From positions 3,844,001-3,908,000 of the forward strand of contig JBBCGH010000001.1 in assembly GCA_037200445.1 (NCBI GenBank): a stretch of DNA of 64,000 nt. The letters are read 5' to 3'. The notes beneath the pieces are model-generated. The model was given only the letters and a program-made list of their open reading frames with translations, was not told the origin of the DNA and made no database searches. Origin of the DNA: Alphaproteobacteria bacterium (GTDB taxonomy: Bacteria; Pseudomonadota; Alphaproteobacteria; Rhizobiales; Xanthobacteraceae). This document shows, one piece after another, positions 26,926-36,068 of the stretch (position 1 is the stretch's first letter; the number at the start of each line of letters is the position of its first letter). A program made the position numbers and the translations under genes.

Positions 26926-26963
26926 TGCATCGATTGCCGGGACACCCCGGCGATTGATGCATC
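26926..26963. terminator. Imperfect stem-loop between convergent genes
   Basis: TGCATCGATTGCCGGG and CCCGGCGATTGATGCA pair at 14 of 16 positions around an ACAC loop, between the stops of the DUF3309 gene and cckA. There is no U-run, so it may be a transcript-end barrier rather than a classical intrinsic terminator. Confidence 0.5.
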
Positions 26964-26964
26964 G

Positions 26965-29517
26965 TCACGCCGCCATCGTGTCCTTCACGGCGGCGACGAG
27001 TTGCTTGAGCGTGAACGGCTTGGCGAGGAAGTTGTACTTGCCGAGTTCGCCGTCGGGCATGTTCTTGTCGAAAGCGTCCTCCGCATAGCCCGACACGAAG
27101 ATGATCTTCAGGTTCGGATTGCGCGTGCGCAATTCCTTCGCGAGCGTCGGCCCGTCCATCTCCGGCATCACCACGTCGGACACCACGAGGTCGACATCCC
27201 CGCCCCTGCTCTCGATCACCTCGATCGCCTCGACTCCATTGCCGGCTTCGAGCACCGTGTAGCCGCGTGAGGTGAGCCCGCGCGCATTAAGCCCGCGCAA
27301 GCCCTCTTCGTCCTCGACCAGCAGGATGGTGCCGCTGCCGGTAAGGTCGGCGGCCGCTTTGGCCGGCGCGGACTTGTCGGCCTGCGCGGGTTCGGCGACT
27401 TCGCCGGCGGCCGGGATATGGCGCGGCAGGAAGATGCGGAACGTCGTGCCCTCGCCAACCACCGAGTCCACGAAGACATAGCCGTTGGTCTGCTTGACGA
27501 TGCCGTAGACCGTCGAGAGGCCGAGGCCGGTGCCCTTGCCGGTTTCCTTGGTGGTGAAGAACGGCTCGAAGATCTTGTCGATGATCTCGCGCGGAATGCC
27601 GGTACCGGTGTCCCTGACTTCGACCGTGACATAGTCCGCCGCCGGCAGCGGCTTGTAGGGCAGCGTCTTGCATTCCTCGGCCGTGAGGTTGGCGGTGCGC
27701 ACTGTGAGCTTGCCGCCCTTCGGCATCGCGTCGCGCGCATTGACGGCGAGGTTCACCACCACCTGCTCGAGTTGCGACACGTCGGCCTTCACGGGCCACA
27801 GATCGCGCCCGTGCACCATTTCCAGCGTGACCTTCTCGCCGAGCAGGCGGCGCAGCAGGATCGTCAAATCCGACAACGTCTCGCCGAAGTCGAGCACCTG
27901 CGGCCTAAGCGTCTGGCGGCGCGAGAACGCGAGCAGATGCCGAACCAGGCTCGCGGCACGGTTCGCATTCTGCTTGATCTGCATGATGTCGCCGAACGAG
28001 GGATCGGTCGGCTTGTGCGCGTTGAGCAGGAAATCGGTCGCCATCATGATGGCGGAGAGCACATTGTTGAAGTCGTGCGCGATGCCGCCGGCGAGCTGCC
28101 CGACGGTGTCCATCTTCTGCACTTGCGCGACCTGTTTCTCGAGGTCACGCACTTCGGTCGTCTCGATCGCGTAGACGATCGCGGCTTCGCCTTCCGCCGC
28201 ATCGTCCTCGACGGCCGAGACGTAGAAGCGCGCCGAGCGATTGCCTTCACCCGCAAGCGCCACGTCAACCGGCGCGATGTCGCCCTGCCCGTCCGCGGCC
28301 TTGCGGATCGCCGCATCGACCGCGGCGCGGTCCTGATCGGCCACAACGGTGAGGATCGAGCGGCCCTCGGAGGGCAGCGCCTCGCCCTTGAGCACGCCGT
28401 GCTGGAGCCGCACGAACGGCGCGTTCGCGCGCGCGATCTTGCCCGCCTTGTCCACCGTCGCGATCGCCATCGGCGTGTTGTGGAAGAAGCGCACGAAGCG
28501 CACTTCGGCGGTGCGCGCCGGATCCGCCACCTCCTCGCGCGCGCGGCTGAGCACCGCAGTGCGCGAGCCGCCCGGCGTTCCGTCGGCCGCGAACGCGACC
28601 TTGTGGTAGAGGCGCATCGGCACGGTGCGCCCGCCGCGCGTCTTGAGATCGATGTCGTGCACGTCGGTCTTGACGTTGCCCGGCTCGCCCGGCATGGGCG
28701 CGAGCAGGGCGGCCCCCTCGCCGGCGACGATATCGTTCATTTTCAGGTCGCCCGATCCGACCTGCGCGAGGTCGTAATCGAGCCAGCCGGCAAGCGTTGC
28801 GTTGATGTAGCCGACCTTCCCCTTCGGATCGACCGAGAAGAAGCCGACCGGCGCATGATCGAGGAAATCGATCGCGTCGCGCAGCTCGACGAAAAAATCT
28901 TCCTGCCGGGCGCGCTCGCGCGTGACGTCGGCGATGGTCCAGGCGGTCCACCGCGCGTGAGGTCCGGCCTCCTGCAGCGGCCTGACGCGGAAGCGCAGCC
29001 AGCGCGCCTCGGCGCCGTCGGCAGCCGCCGGCACGCGGACCTCGCGTTGGAGCGAGCTGCCTTCGCGCGCCGCCTTGGCGAGCTGATAGATCGCCTCGGA
29101 CACCTGCGGATCGCCGACGAATACGCGCTCGACCGGACGCACGTCGTCGGCATCGACCGCGTCGACCAGCTTCAGATATGCGGGGTTGGCGTATACGAGC
29201 CGCCCTTTCTCGTCGGTGACCACGATCCCGTCCGGTGCGGTCGCGGGCAGCGCGTCAAGGAAGGTGTCCTTCGTCTCGCGCCCGGAAAGCCGCAGAATGC
29301 CGGCCGCACCGGCGAACAGCGAGAACACCCCGATCACCGCGAGTGCCGAGAGCAGCGTCAGAATGTAGGGCTGCGCATGGGTGCGGCCGATGAAGAGCAG
29401 CGCGATCACCGACCCGACCAGCAGCAGCGCGACCGCAAGCACCAGCCCGATGCTGCCGCCCCGCTCGGCACTCCGGTCGACCGCTCTGGGATTCTCGCTC
29501 ACGTCCTGCGCCGCCAT
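26965..29517 (-). CDS. cckA: Cell-cycle hybrid histidine kinase CckA
   Basis: An 850-residue CckA, the bifunctional kinase/phosphatase that, through ChpT, controls the master regulator CtrA. Two transmembrane helices (about 23-45 and 50-77), tandem PAS domains (about 90-200, 215-325 and 340-450), HisKA with His481 in [14 protein letters not shown], HATPase_c (about 575-700, [17 protein letters not shown]) and a C-terminal receiver with Asp781 in [12 protein letters not shown] are in the canonical order. It sits next to flhB, and CtrA-type sites precede several flagellar operons in this window, so the location fits its role upstream of flagellar transcription. Confidence 0.95.
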   Translation of the reverse strand: MAAQDVSENPRAVDRSAERGGSIGLVLAVALLLVGSVIALLFIGRTHAQPYILTLLSALAVIGVFSLFAGAAGILRLSGRETKDTFLDALPATAPDGIVVTDEKGRLVYANPAYLKLVDAVDADDVRPVERVFVGDPQVSEAIYQLAKAAREGSSLQREVRVPAAADGAEARWLRFRVRPLQEAGPHARWTAWTIADVTRERARQEDFFVELRDAIDFLDHAPVGFFSVDPKGKVGYINATLAGWLDYDLAQVGSGDLKMNDIVAGEGAALLAPMPGEPGNVKTDVHDIDLKTRGGRTVPMRLYHKVAFAADGTPGGSRTAVLSRAREEVADPARTAEVRFVRFFHNTPMAIATVDKAGKIARANAPFVRLQHGVLKGEALPSEGRSILTVVADQDRAAVDAAIRKAADGQGDIAPVDVALAGEGNRSARFYVSAVEDDAAEGEAAIVYAIETTEVRDLEKQVAQVQKMDTVGQLAGGIAHDFNNVLSAIMMATDFLLNAHKPTDPSFGDIMQIKQNANRAASLVRHLLAFSRRQTLRPQVLDFGETLSDLTILLRRLLGEKVTLEMVHGRDLWPVKADVSQLEQVVVNLAVNARDAMPKGGKLTVRTANLTAEECKTLPYKPLPAADYVTVEVRDTGTGIPREIIDKIFEPFFTTKETGKGTGLGLSTVYGIVKQTNGYVFVDSVVGEGTTFRIFLPRHIPAAGEVAEPAQADKSAPAKAAADLTGSGTILLVEDEEGLRGLNARGLTSRGYTVLEAGNGVEAIEVIESRGGDVDLVVSDVVMPEMDGPTLAKELRTRNPNLKIIFVSGYAEDAFDKNMPDGELGKYNFLAKPFTLKQLVAAVKDTMAA

Positions 29518-29627
29518 GGTTGCGTCCTATTGTGCGCCCGTTTCGCCGCGCGAATCACTCGTGGTCCGATTCTAACATTCGCACCCCTGTGCGGCCGGCT
29601 TTCTTAAGCGCCGGTTCCGGCCCGCTT

Positions 29628-30698
29628 TCAATGGCGTACCGCCCCGCGCAGCCGCATCACATAGCCGATGACCTCGGCCACCGCCTTGTAGTGTTCGGGC
29701 GGCACCTCCTCGTCGATCTCGACGGTCGCATGCAGCGCGCGGGCGAGCGGCGGGTTTTCGACCACCGGAATCCGGTGCTCCGCCGCGACCTCGCGGATCT
29801 TCAGCGCAATATTGTCGATGCCTTTGGCAAGACACACCGGCGCGCTCATACCGCGGTCGTATTGCAGGGCGATCGCGTAGTGGGTCGGGTTGGTGATGAT
29901 GACGGAGGCTTTCGGCACGGCGGCCATCATGCGCTTCTTCATCCGGGTCTGCCGCAACTGCCGGATCTTGGCCTTGATCGCCGGATCGCCTTCGGTCTGC
30001 TTGAATTCCTCCTTGAGTTCGCGCACCGACATCTTCTGCCGCTCGTACCATTGGCGGTACTGGAACAGATAATCCGCAGCCGCGACGATCGCGAGGATGG
30101 CAACCACCGCGCCAAGCATCTCGAGCGACAACGACTTGGTCAGCGCAAGAATGATCGCCGGGTCCATCGTGACCAGGCCGTCGAGTTGATCGCGCTTTGG
30201 CCACAGCAGTCCAGCCATCACGGCGCCGATCAGGCCGAGCTTGATCAGGCCTTTGGCGAAATTCGCCACCGCGATCTTGGAGAACAGCCGCTTGAAGCCG
30301 GCGCCGGGCGAGATCTTGGAGAGCTTCGGCTTGAGCTGCTCGGCCGACCACACGAGCCTGTGCTGCACCATGTTGCCGGCGATCGCCGCAAGTACGAGCA
30401 GCGCGAACGGCAGCGCGACCGCTGCGATCGTGTCGAGCGCGAGTGTCTGCATCGTGTGAATGAGACCGCGCCCGTCGACCGGGATGTTGTGCGCCTGGGA
30501 CAGCAGGCCGGCGAGAACCTTGCTAACACCCGCGCTCATCGAGCCGGAGAACGACAAGAGGATCAGCGTCGCGCCGGCGAGCACGAACCAGGTGTTGACC
30601 TCCTGGCTTTTCGCGACGTCGCCGCGCTGCAGCGCCTCGTCGAGCCGCTTTTGCGTCGGGTCTTCGGATCGTTCGGTATCGTCGCGGTCTTCGGCCAC
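29628..30698 (-). CDS. flhB: Flagellar export apparatus protein FlhB
   Basis: A 356-residue FlhB, the substrate-specificity switch of the flagellar type III export gate. Four transmembrane helices lie at about 36-52, 88-108, 145-168 and 190-212, and the cytoplasmic domain carries the autocleavage site NPTH at 270-273. The N terminus (DDTERSEDPTQKRL) is typical. Last gene of the flgB-flgC-fliE-fliQ-fliR-flhB unit; the start lies about ten bases after the fliR stop. Confidence 0.97.
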   Translation of the reverse strand: MAEDRDDTERSEDPTQKRLDEALQRGDVAKSQEVNTWFVLAGATLILLSFSGSMSAGVSKVLAGLLSQAHNIPVDGRGLIHTMQTLALDTIAAVALPFALLVLAAIAGNMVQHRLVWSAEQLKPKLSKISPGAGFKRLFSKIAVANFAKGLIKLGLIGAVMAGLLWPKRDQLDGLVTMDPAIILALTKSLSLEMLGAVVAILAIVAAADYLFQYRQWYERQKMSVRELKEEFKQTEGDPAIKAKIRQLRQTRMKKRMMAAVPKASVIITNPTHYAIALQYDRGMSAPVCLAKGIDNIALKIREVAAEHRIPVVENPPLARALHATVEIDEEVPPEHYKAVAEVIGYVMRLRGAVRH

Positions 30699-30707
30699 GT
30701 GTCAGCC

Positions 30708-31478
30708 TTACGAGTAGGGTGCGAGCAGGCGCAGCACACCGCCCACGTAGGTGAGGAAGCTCGTCATCATGGCGCCGACCACGATCAGCAGGATCAGGAA
30801 GCCGATCATGATCGAGAGCGGCACGGCCACGAAATAGACCTGCATCTGCGGCATCAGCCGCGACAGCACGCCGAGTGCGACGTTGAACACCAGGCCGAAC
30901 ACAAGGAACGGCGCGGCAAGCTGGATTCCGACCCGGAACGCGCCGCCGACCGTATTGGTCACCAGCATCGCGACATCCGAGGCGACCGGCACCTCGCCCG
31001 GCTGAAACAGCCGGTAGCTGTCGTTGAGGCCGGCGATGACGAGATGGTGCAGGTCGGTCGCAAAGATCAGCGTGACGCCAAGCAGGGTCAGGAAGTTGCC
31101 GACGATCAGGCCCTGCTGCCCTTGAGTCGGGTCCACCGCGGTCACGAACCCGAGGCCGAGCTGCTGCGCGATCACCGAGCCTGCGACCTGCAACGCCGAG
31201 ATCGTCAGTCGCGCGGTCAGGCCGAGCACCACGCCGATGGCCAGCTCCTGCGCGAGCGCAACGATGACCGGACCGGGCGCACGCAGGTCGATGGCATAGC
31301 CGGCGCGGTGCAGCGGAAACAGCACGAACGTGAGCACCAGCGCGATGGTGAGCCGCACCCGCACCGGCACGCTCATCTCGCCCAGGCCCGGCAGCAGCAT
31401 GATCATAGTGCCGATGCGCGCAAACATCAGGATGAAAGCGGCGCCATAGAGGGGCAGGAATGAGACGTTGAGCTGCAT
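30708..31478 (-). CDS. fliR: Flagellar export gate protein FliR
   Basis: A 256-residue FliR with about six hydrophobic segments and the conserved VRLTIALVLTFVLFPL, AQELAIGVVLGLTARL and VDPTQGQQGLIVGNFL blocks. It joins FliP and FliQ in the export gate in the basal-body membrane. A 69-base palindromic element separates it from fliQ, which may cause a hairpin in the operon mRNA. Confidence 0.96.
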   Translation of the reverse strand: MQLNVSFLPLYGAAFILMFARIGTMIMLLPGLGEMSVPVRVRLTIALVLTFVLFPLHRAGYAIDLRAPGPVIVALAQELAIGVVLGLTARLTISALQVAGSVIAQQLGLGFVTAVDPTQGQQGLIVGNFLTLLGVTLIFATDLHHLVIAGLNDSYRLFQPGEVPVASDVAMLVTNTVGGAFRVGIQLAAPFLVFGLVFNVALGVLSRLMPQMQVYFVAVPLSIMIGFLILLIVVGAMMTSFLTYVGGVLRLLAPYS

Positions 31479-31492
31479 AGGCTAATGATGGC

Positions 31493-31561
31493 GCATGATC
31501 TTTTCCGAAAACCGGTACCCATCCCCGATCGGGGTCGAGGACATGCTTTTCGGGATCATGC
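31493..31561. repeat. 69-bp palindromic intergenic element, copy 2
   Basis: Starts GCATGATC, ends GATCATGC, with inner TTCCGAAAA/TTTTCGG arms, a GGTACC segment and a central CCCCGATCGGGG palindrome. Almost exactly the reverse complement of copy 3 (34119-34187). It sits between fliQ and fliR inside one operon. Confidence 0.9.
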
Positions 31562-31567
31562 GCGCCG

Positions 31568-31831
31568 CTATCCCCCGATGATGCGGGTGGCGAGCCGCGT
31601 CATGTAACCCTGCAGCACGTCGCCCATGAATGGCAGCGCGACCAGCATGGCGATGAAGATCGCGAGAATCTTCGGAACGAAAACCAGCGTCATTTCCTGG
31701 ATTTGCGTCAGCGCCTGAAATAGCGAGATGACCACGCCGACGATCAGCCCAACCAGCATCAGCGGCGCCGAGACGAGCACCAGCGTGATGATCGCATCGC
31801 GCGCAACGTCGAGGACTTCTGGCCCGGTCAT
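31568..31831 (-). CDS. fliQ: Flagellar export gate protein FliQ
   Basis: An 87-residue FliQ with two hydrophobic hairpin helices (about 15-40 and 52-75) and the conserved SLFQALTQIQEMTLVFVPK loop between them. It forms part of the FliPQR gate. Its ATG shares one base with the fliE stop (TGATG), showing translational coupling. Confidence 0.96.
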   Translation of the reverse strand: MTGPEVLDVARDAIITLVLVSAPLMLVGLIVGVVISLFQALTQIQEMTLVFVPKILAIFIAMLVALPFMGDVLQGYMTRLATRIIGG

Positions 31832-32148
31832 CAGATCGGCATCCTCATGATTTCCTCGTAGGCGGCGATTACCTTATCGCGCACCGAGACCATCGCCTCG
31901 ACCGCGACTTCGGTTTCGCTGACAGCCGTGACCACATCGACGATGTTCGCCTTGCCGGCGGCCATGGCCTGCGCCTGGCCGTCGGACTTGCGGCCCGCTT
32001 CGACCACGGAACCGATCGCCTCCTTCACCATCGCGCCGAAGCTTGGACCGGCCGAATCGCCTGGCCCCTCCTTCAGCGGATTGGCGCCGGGATCGGCAAG
32101 CCGCGCAAGCTTTGCGTAGGCGTTCGCGGCGGTGATCGGCGAAGCCAT
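31831..32148 (-). CDS. fliE: Flagellar hook-basal body protein FliE
   Basis: A 105-residue FliE, the MS ring-rod junction protein. The C-terminal block DVVTAVSETEVAVEAMVSVRD is characteristic and ends in the usual AYEEIMRMPI. It is exported by the type III gate. It sits between flgC and fliQ, 26 bases after flgC, with start-stop overlap to fliQ. Confidence 0.95.
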   Translation of the reverse strand: MASPITAANAYAKLARLADPGANPLKEGPGDSAGPSFGAMVKEAIGSVVEAGRKSDGQAQAMAAGKANIVDVVTAVSETEVAVEAMVSVRDKVIAAYEEIMRMPI

Positions 32149-32174
32149 GGATCGCTCCTGTTATTGATTGGAAA

Positions 32175-32585
32175 TCACGCCTTCAGCAGATCGATGGTGC
32201 GCTGGATCATGCGGCGCGTCGCACCAATGACGTTGAGGTTTGCCTCGTAGGACCGCTGCGCCTCGCGCATGTCGGTCATCTCGACCAGGGCGTTCACGTT
32301 TGGATATTTCACATAGCCCTTGGCATCCGCCGCCGGATGCCCCGGCTCGTACTTGGTCCGGAAGTCGGTCTGGTCGAGTTGCACGCGCCCCAGTCCAACG
32401 GTCTGCGCATCGAGGGCGCGGTCTACCTCGGTGCGGAACGTTGCGATCTTCCGCCGGTACGGATTGCCGCCGGTCCGCTGCGCTGTGGAGTCCGCGTTCG
32501 CGATGTTCTCGGCGATCACCCGCATGCGGCCGGATTGCGCCTTCAGGCCGGAGGCGGCGATCGCCATCGATTTGAGGAAATCCAT
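32175..32585 (-). CDS. flgC: Flagellar proximal rod protein FlgC
   Basis: A 136-residue FlgC. The N-terminal MAIAASGLKAQSGRMRVIAENIANADST carries the rod-protein ANIANADS motif (key residues in ENIANADST), and the C-terminal MREAQRSYEANLNVIGATRRMI forms the second coiled-coil half. It polymerises in the proximal rod. Second gene of the flgB operon. Confidence 0.97.
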   Translation of the reverse strand: MDFLKSMAIAASGLKAQSGRMRVIAENIANADSTAQRTGGNPYRRKIATFRTEVDRALDAQTVGLGRVQLDQTDFRTKYEPGHPAADAKGYVKYPNVNALVEMTDMREAQRSYEANLNVIGATRRMIQRTIDLLKA

Positions 32586-32597
32586 CTAACTCCTCCT

Positions 32598-32999
32598 TCA
32601 GCGCTTGCCGATCGCGGTCTTCAACAGGCCCATGCTGCGGCTGTAGAGCGAGATCGCGGCCTGATGGTCCATCTGGTTGGCGGCGACCTTCATCATCTCG
32701 TCTTCGAGGTTCACCGCGTTACCCGTTGGCCGCACGTCGTATTTGGTCGATCGCTCAAGCGCGAAACTGCTCCCCGAAGCCCCGCCCCCCGACAGGTGCG
32801 CCGGGGCGGTCAGCGCGAGTTGCAGCTGGCCGCTCGCCTGCTGGACCTGGCGGCCGAAATCGAGCGGCGCGAGGTCGCGCGCCCGGTAGCCGGGCGTGTC
32901 CGCATTCGCGACGTTTTCGGCAAGCAGCCGCTGGCGTTCCTGGTGCCAGTTCATGCGCGTGCGCAGCATCGAAAAGATCGGCAGGTCGCTGATCGGCAT
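32598..32999 (-). CDS. flgB: Flagellar proximal rod protein FlgB
   Basis: A 133-residue FlgB with the rod motif ENVANADTPGYRARDL near the N terminus. ATG 32999 (MPISDLPIF) with GGGAG six bases upstream is preferred over the longer frame from 33050. First gene of the flgB-flgC-fliE-fliQ-fliR-flhB operon. A TTAA-N7-TTAA site at 33069-33083 lies about 70 bases upstream, suggesting direct CtrA control as in Caulobacter class II flagellar operons. Confidence 0.95.
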   Translation of the reverse strand: MPISDLPIFSMLRTRMNWHQERQRLLAENVANADTPGYRARDLAPLDFGRQVQQASGQLQLALTAPAHLSGGGASGSSFALERSTKYDVRPTGNAVNLEDEMMKVAANQMDHQAAISLYSRSMGLLKTAIGKR

Positions 33000-33064
33000 G
33001 GCGGTTCTCCCGCGTCTTTGGACCCTCATGGGCCTCCCCGCGGTAGGCAAACTTTGCCCGGTCT

Positions 33065-33083
33065 ATGGTTAATGGCCCGTTAA
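33065..33083 (-). promoter_or_regulatory. CtrA-type site upstream of flgB operon
   Basis: TTAA (33069-33072), seven bases, TTAA (33080-33083). On the minus strand it continues as TTAACCAT, the preferred CtrA half-site. A further TTAACC lies at 33117-33122. It lies between the divergent flgB and fliO genes and could serve either. Confidence 0.75.
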
Positions 33084-33245
33084 GGAGCCCTCCCCGGACA
33101 CCGTCCTTTACGCCCCGTTAACCAAGAAAATGCTGTTCGCGCCGACCCCTTGGGCGAAATGGGCGTTTCCGTTTACAATTCGTTAGTCTGTTGAATTCCG
33201 GCCCACAGGTACCGGGCCGGGCGTGAGTTCCTCGAGCGGTGGAGT

Positions 33246-34118
33246 ATGCCGCCAATGGATAGTTTGTTCGGCGCGGAAGGATCACTGATCGTACGGTTCG
33301 TCGTCGCGTTCGTGATCGTGCTCGCTCTCATCGGACTGACGTTCTGGCTTATTCGCCGGTTCGGCGGTGCGCGCGTCGGCAACGGCGCACAGCGGGGGCG
33401 CCAGCCGCGGCTTGCGGTGATCGATGCGGCTCCGGTCGACGGGCGCCGCCGCCTCGTGCTGATCCGGCGCGACAATGTCGAGCATCTCTTGATGCTCGGC
33501 GGTCCAAGCGACATCGTTGTCGAGCAGAACATTGTTCGCGCGGTTCCGGTCAATCCGCCGCGCGACGTGCCGGTACCGCGGGCGGAAGGCGCGCGTCCGC
33601 TTGCCGATGCCGCAAGCGCACTCGACGACGAGGGCGGCTGGACGCCACCCGGACCGCCGGCGCAGCGTCTCCCCTTCCCGCGGCCCGAATCCGGCGCCCG
33701 CGTGCCACGCCCCGAACCGCTCGCGCGCGCACCGCTCCCGCCGAGCATCGCGCCGCGCGCGTCCGAGCCCGCCCCGCGTGCTTACGAACCGGCCCCGCGC
33801 GTGCCTGACGCCGCTCCGCGTCCTTACGAACCCGCTCCCCCGCCGATTGCGCCTGCGGCCGAGCCCGCGGGCCCGCCCGATGCCGCGCTTGCCAACATGG
33901 CGCAACGTCTTGAAGCGGCGTTGCGCCGCCCGGGCGAGCCACGGCCCGCACCGCAGCCGGCCGCTGCGCCGGCGGAGTACACCAACGGGGAACCGCCGCC
34001 GACCGCACCGGATGAGCCGGCAGCCCGCCCTGCCGACCCGGCCAAATCGAAATCCGTGCTCGACAGCCTCGAAGAGGAAATGGCGAGCCTGCTCGGCCGG
34101 CCACCCGAGAAGCAGTGA
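33246..34118 (+). CDS. fliO: FliO-family flagellar biosynthesis protein
   Basis: A 290-residue FliO-like protein: a single transmembrane helix (about 16-36, IVRFVVAFVIVLALIGLTFWL), a small conserved cytoplasmic domain (RLAVIDAAPVDGRRRLVLIRRDNVEHLLMLGG as a landmark region, about 54-90) and a long Pro/Ala/Arg-rich disordered tail. FliO helps assemble the FliP ring. ATG 33246 has its ribosome site very close; ATG 33255 is an equally possible start. It is followed by a palindromic repeat and fliP. Confidence 0.88.
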   Translation: MPPMDSLFGAEGSLIVRFVVAFVIVLALIGLTFWLIRRFGGARVGNGAQRGRQPRLAVIDAAPVDGRRRLVLIRRDNVEHLLMLGGPSDIVVEQNIVRAVPVNPPRDVPVPRAEGARPLADAASALDDEGGWTPPGPPAQRLPFPRPESGARVPRPEPLARAPLPPSIAPRASEPAPRAYEPAPRVPDAAPRPYEPAPPPIAPAAEPAGPPDAALANMAQRLEAALRRPGEPRPAPQPAAAPAEYTNGEPPPTAPDEPAARPADPAKSKSVLDSLEEEMASLLGRPPEKQ

Positions 34119-34187
34119 GCATAATCCCGAAAAGCATGTCTTCGACCCCGATCGGGGATGGGTACCGGTTTTCGGAAAAGATCATGC
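34119..34187. repeat. 69-bp palindromic intergenic element, copy 3
   Basis: Starts GCATAATC, ends GATCATGC, with the same inner arms and CCCCGATCGGGG centre as copy 2 in inverted orientation. It begins two bases after the fliO stop codon and lies in the fliO-fliP gap. Confidence 0.9.
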
Positions 34188-34278
34188 TCAAAGAGAAGGA
34201 ATAGCCCGCTCCCGCGTTCACGCGTACCGTTCGGCGCAACTGAGTCGCGCCGCGACTCGCTGATTCGCGGAACTGAGC

Positions 34279-35028
34279 TTGAACGCACGCATCGTCTCGC
34301 GCGTGGCCTTAGGCTGCATCGCCCTTGCGGCGTTGCTCGCCACCACGGTGAGCGTGGATGCGCAGGACATCAGCATTAACTTCGGCCAGGGCGGCGGCCT
34401 CACCGAGCGCGTGTTGCAGCTTATCGCGCTGCTCACGGTCCTCTCGCTCGCGCCGTCGATCCTCGTGATGGTGACGTCGTTCACCCGCATCGTGGTAGTG
34501 CTCTCGCTCTTGCGCACCGCGCTCGGCACCGCGACCGCGCCGCCCAATGCGGTGCTGATTTCGCTGGCGATGTTTCTCACCGCCTTCGTGATGTGGCCGA
34601 CGTTTACGACCGCCTACGACGCCGGCGTCCGCCCTCTGGTCGCCAACGAGATCACCCCGGAGCAGGCCTTCGAGCGCGCCGCCGATCCGTTCCGCGTTTT
34701 CATGATGAAGAACGTGCGCGACAAGGACCTGAAACTGTTTCAGGACCTCTCCGGTCAGCCCGTGCCCGACAAACCCGAGGACATGTCGCTGCGCGTGCTG
34801 GTTCCCTCTTTCATGATCTCGGAACTCAAGCGCGCGTTCGAGATCGGGTTCCTTCTGTTCCTGCCGTTCCTGATCATCGACCTCGTGGTTGCCTCGGTGC
34901 TGATGTCGATGGGCATGATGATGCTCCCGCCGGTCGTCGTCTCGCTGCCGTTCAAGTTGATCTTCTTCGTGCTGGTCGACGGCTGGCACCTGGTGGCGGG
35001 CAGCCTGGTGCAGAGTTATGGCAGCTAG
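34279..35028 (+). CDS. fliP: Flagellar export gate protein FliP
   Basis: A 249-residue FliP: cleavable signal sequence (about 1-29), then four transmembrane helices and the conserved MVTSFTRIVVVLSLLRTALGT, TPEQAFERAADPFR and FMISELKRAFEIGF blocks. FliP forms the pentameric core of the export gate with FliR and FliQ. The start is TTG 34279 with an upstream GCGGAA; no in-frame ATG is better placed. Follows fliO on the plus strand. Confidence 0.96.
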   Translation: MNARIVSRVALGCIALAALLATTVSVDAQDISINFGQGGGLTERVLQLIALLTVLSLAPSILVMVTSFTRIVVVLSLLRTALGTATAPPNAVLISLAMFLTAFVMWPTFTTAYDAGVRPLVANEITPEQAFERAADPFRVFMMKNVRDKDLKLFQDLSGQPVPDKPEDMSLRVLVPSFMISELKRAFEIGFLLFLPFLIIDLVVASVLMSMGMMMLPPVVVSLPFKLIFFVLVDGWHLVAGSLVQSYGS

Positions 35029-35124
35029 TTTCATCACGTCTCTTTGAGCAGCGACTGAGGCGGTCTTCAATTGACGCCTGCCGGGCGCGGACCGATATCC
35101 GGAGCGCCGCGCGGGAGCTGCGTC

Positions 35125-35973
35125 ATGCGCATTCACGCCATTCAGACCGGGCTGGTTCAGATCAAGATAAGCCAGGTCAACGGCCGCGGGCACGGCCTTC
35201 GGCGCCAGCTCGCGCCGTTCTTCGATCCGGCGTGGTCGCCCTGGCTGCCGACCTATGCGTGGGCGATCGAGCATCCCGAAGGCGTCATTCTGGTCGACAC
35301 CGGCTCATCCACCGCGTTGAAAAAGCTACCGCGGTGGCACCCCTATTTTCGCCTGGCGGTGCGCTTCGACATCGAGCCCGAACAGGAGATCGGTCCGCAA
35401 TTGCGCGTGCTCGGCATTGCGGCGCGCGACATCACGCAAGTCGTGATGACGCACCTTCACATCGATCACGATGCAGGGCTCGGAGCCGTCTCCGGCAGCA
35501 AGATCCTGGCGAGCGCGGGCGAGCTGCGGCGCGCCTCCGGCCTTGCGGGCCGCATGCGGGGCTATCTGCCGCAGCGCTGGCCCGCCGCGTTCGATCCGCA
35601 ACCGCTCGAACTTGCGGCGGAGCCTTACGGGCCGTTCGCGCGGAGCCGCCGCCTGACCGCGCGCGGCGATGTCATCGCCGTACCGACGCCCGGCCACACG
35701 CCGGACCATGTGTCGGTCGTCGTGGAAGACGGTGACGCCGCGATCTTCATTGCGGGTGATGCGTCGTACACGGACGCGAACATGCTGGCGGGCCGCATCG
35801 ATGGCGTCAGCGCCGATGAGAGTGCCGCGTCGACGACGCTGGAGACGATCCGGACGTTCACCGCCACACAGCCGACGATCTATTTGCCGACGCACGATCC
35901 GGACGCCGCGCAGCGTCTCGCCGGACGCCAAAAAGTTCCGGGCGGCACGGCCCCATCCGCGCGCGTGGCATGA
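35125..35973 (+). CDS. MBL-fold hydrolase (AHL lactonase-like)
   Basis: A 282-residue metallo-beta-lactamase-fold hydrolase. HLHIDHDAG (HxHxDH) near 113-121, a later His in TPGHTPDHVS and Asp in FIAGDASY give the di-zinc site, and the order fits N-acyl-homoserine-lactone lactonase-like members. ATG 35125 has a GGGAG site. It and the next cupin gene are inserted between fliP and the large AMIN/TPR gene and are not flagellar by sequence. Quorum quenching is possible but not shown. Confidence 0.83.
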   Translation: MRIHAIQTGLVQIKISQVNGRGHGLRRQLAPFFDPAWSPWLPTYAWAIEHPEGVILVDTGSSTALKKLPRWHPYFRLAVRFDIEPEQEIGPQLRVLGIAARDITQVVMTHLHIDHDAGLGAVSGSKILASAGELRRASGLAGRMRGYLPQRWPAAFDPQPLELAAEPYGPFARSRRLTARGDVIAVPTPGHTPDHVSVVVEDGDAAIFIAGDASYTDANMLAGRIDGVSADESAASTTLETIRTFTATQPTIYLPTHDPDAAQRLAGRQKVPGGTAPSARVA

Positions 35974-36068
35974 GATTCCGCCACGGCTGCCTTGTCAGGC
36001 CAGACTTCGCGGGCCTAGCATCTCCTCGCGGAAATCCAATCCGCAGGTTCTCACACAGGGAGGCCACC

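Noticed and set aside
27418-29607. 729-residue plus-strand frame opposite cckA
   Set aside because: Open only because of high GC; Arg/His/Gln-rich composition and no ribosome site. The minus-strand CckA is unmistakable.
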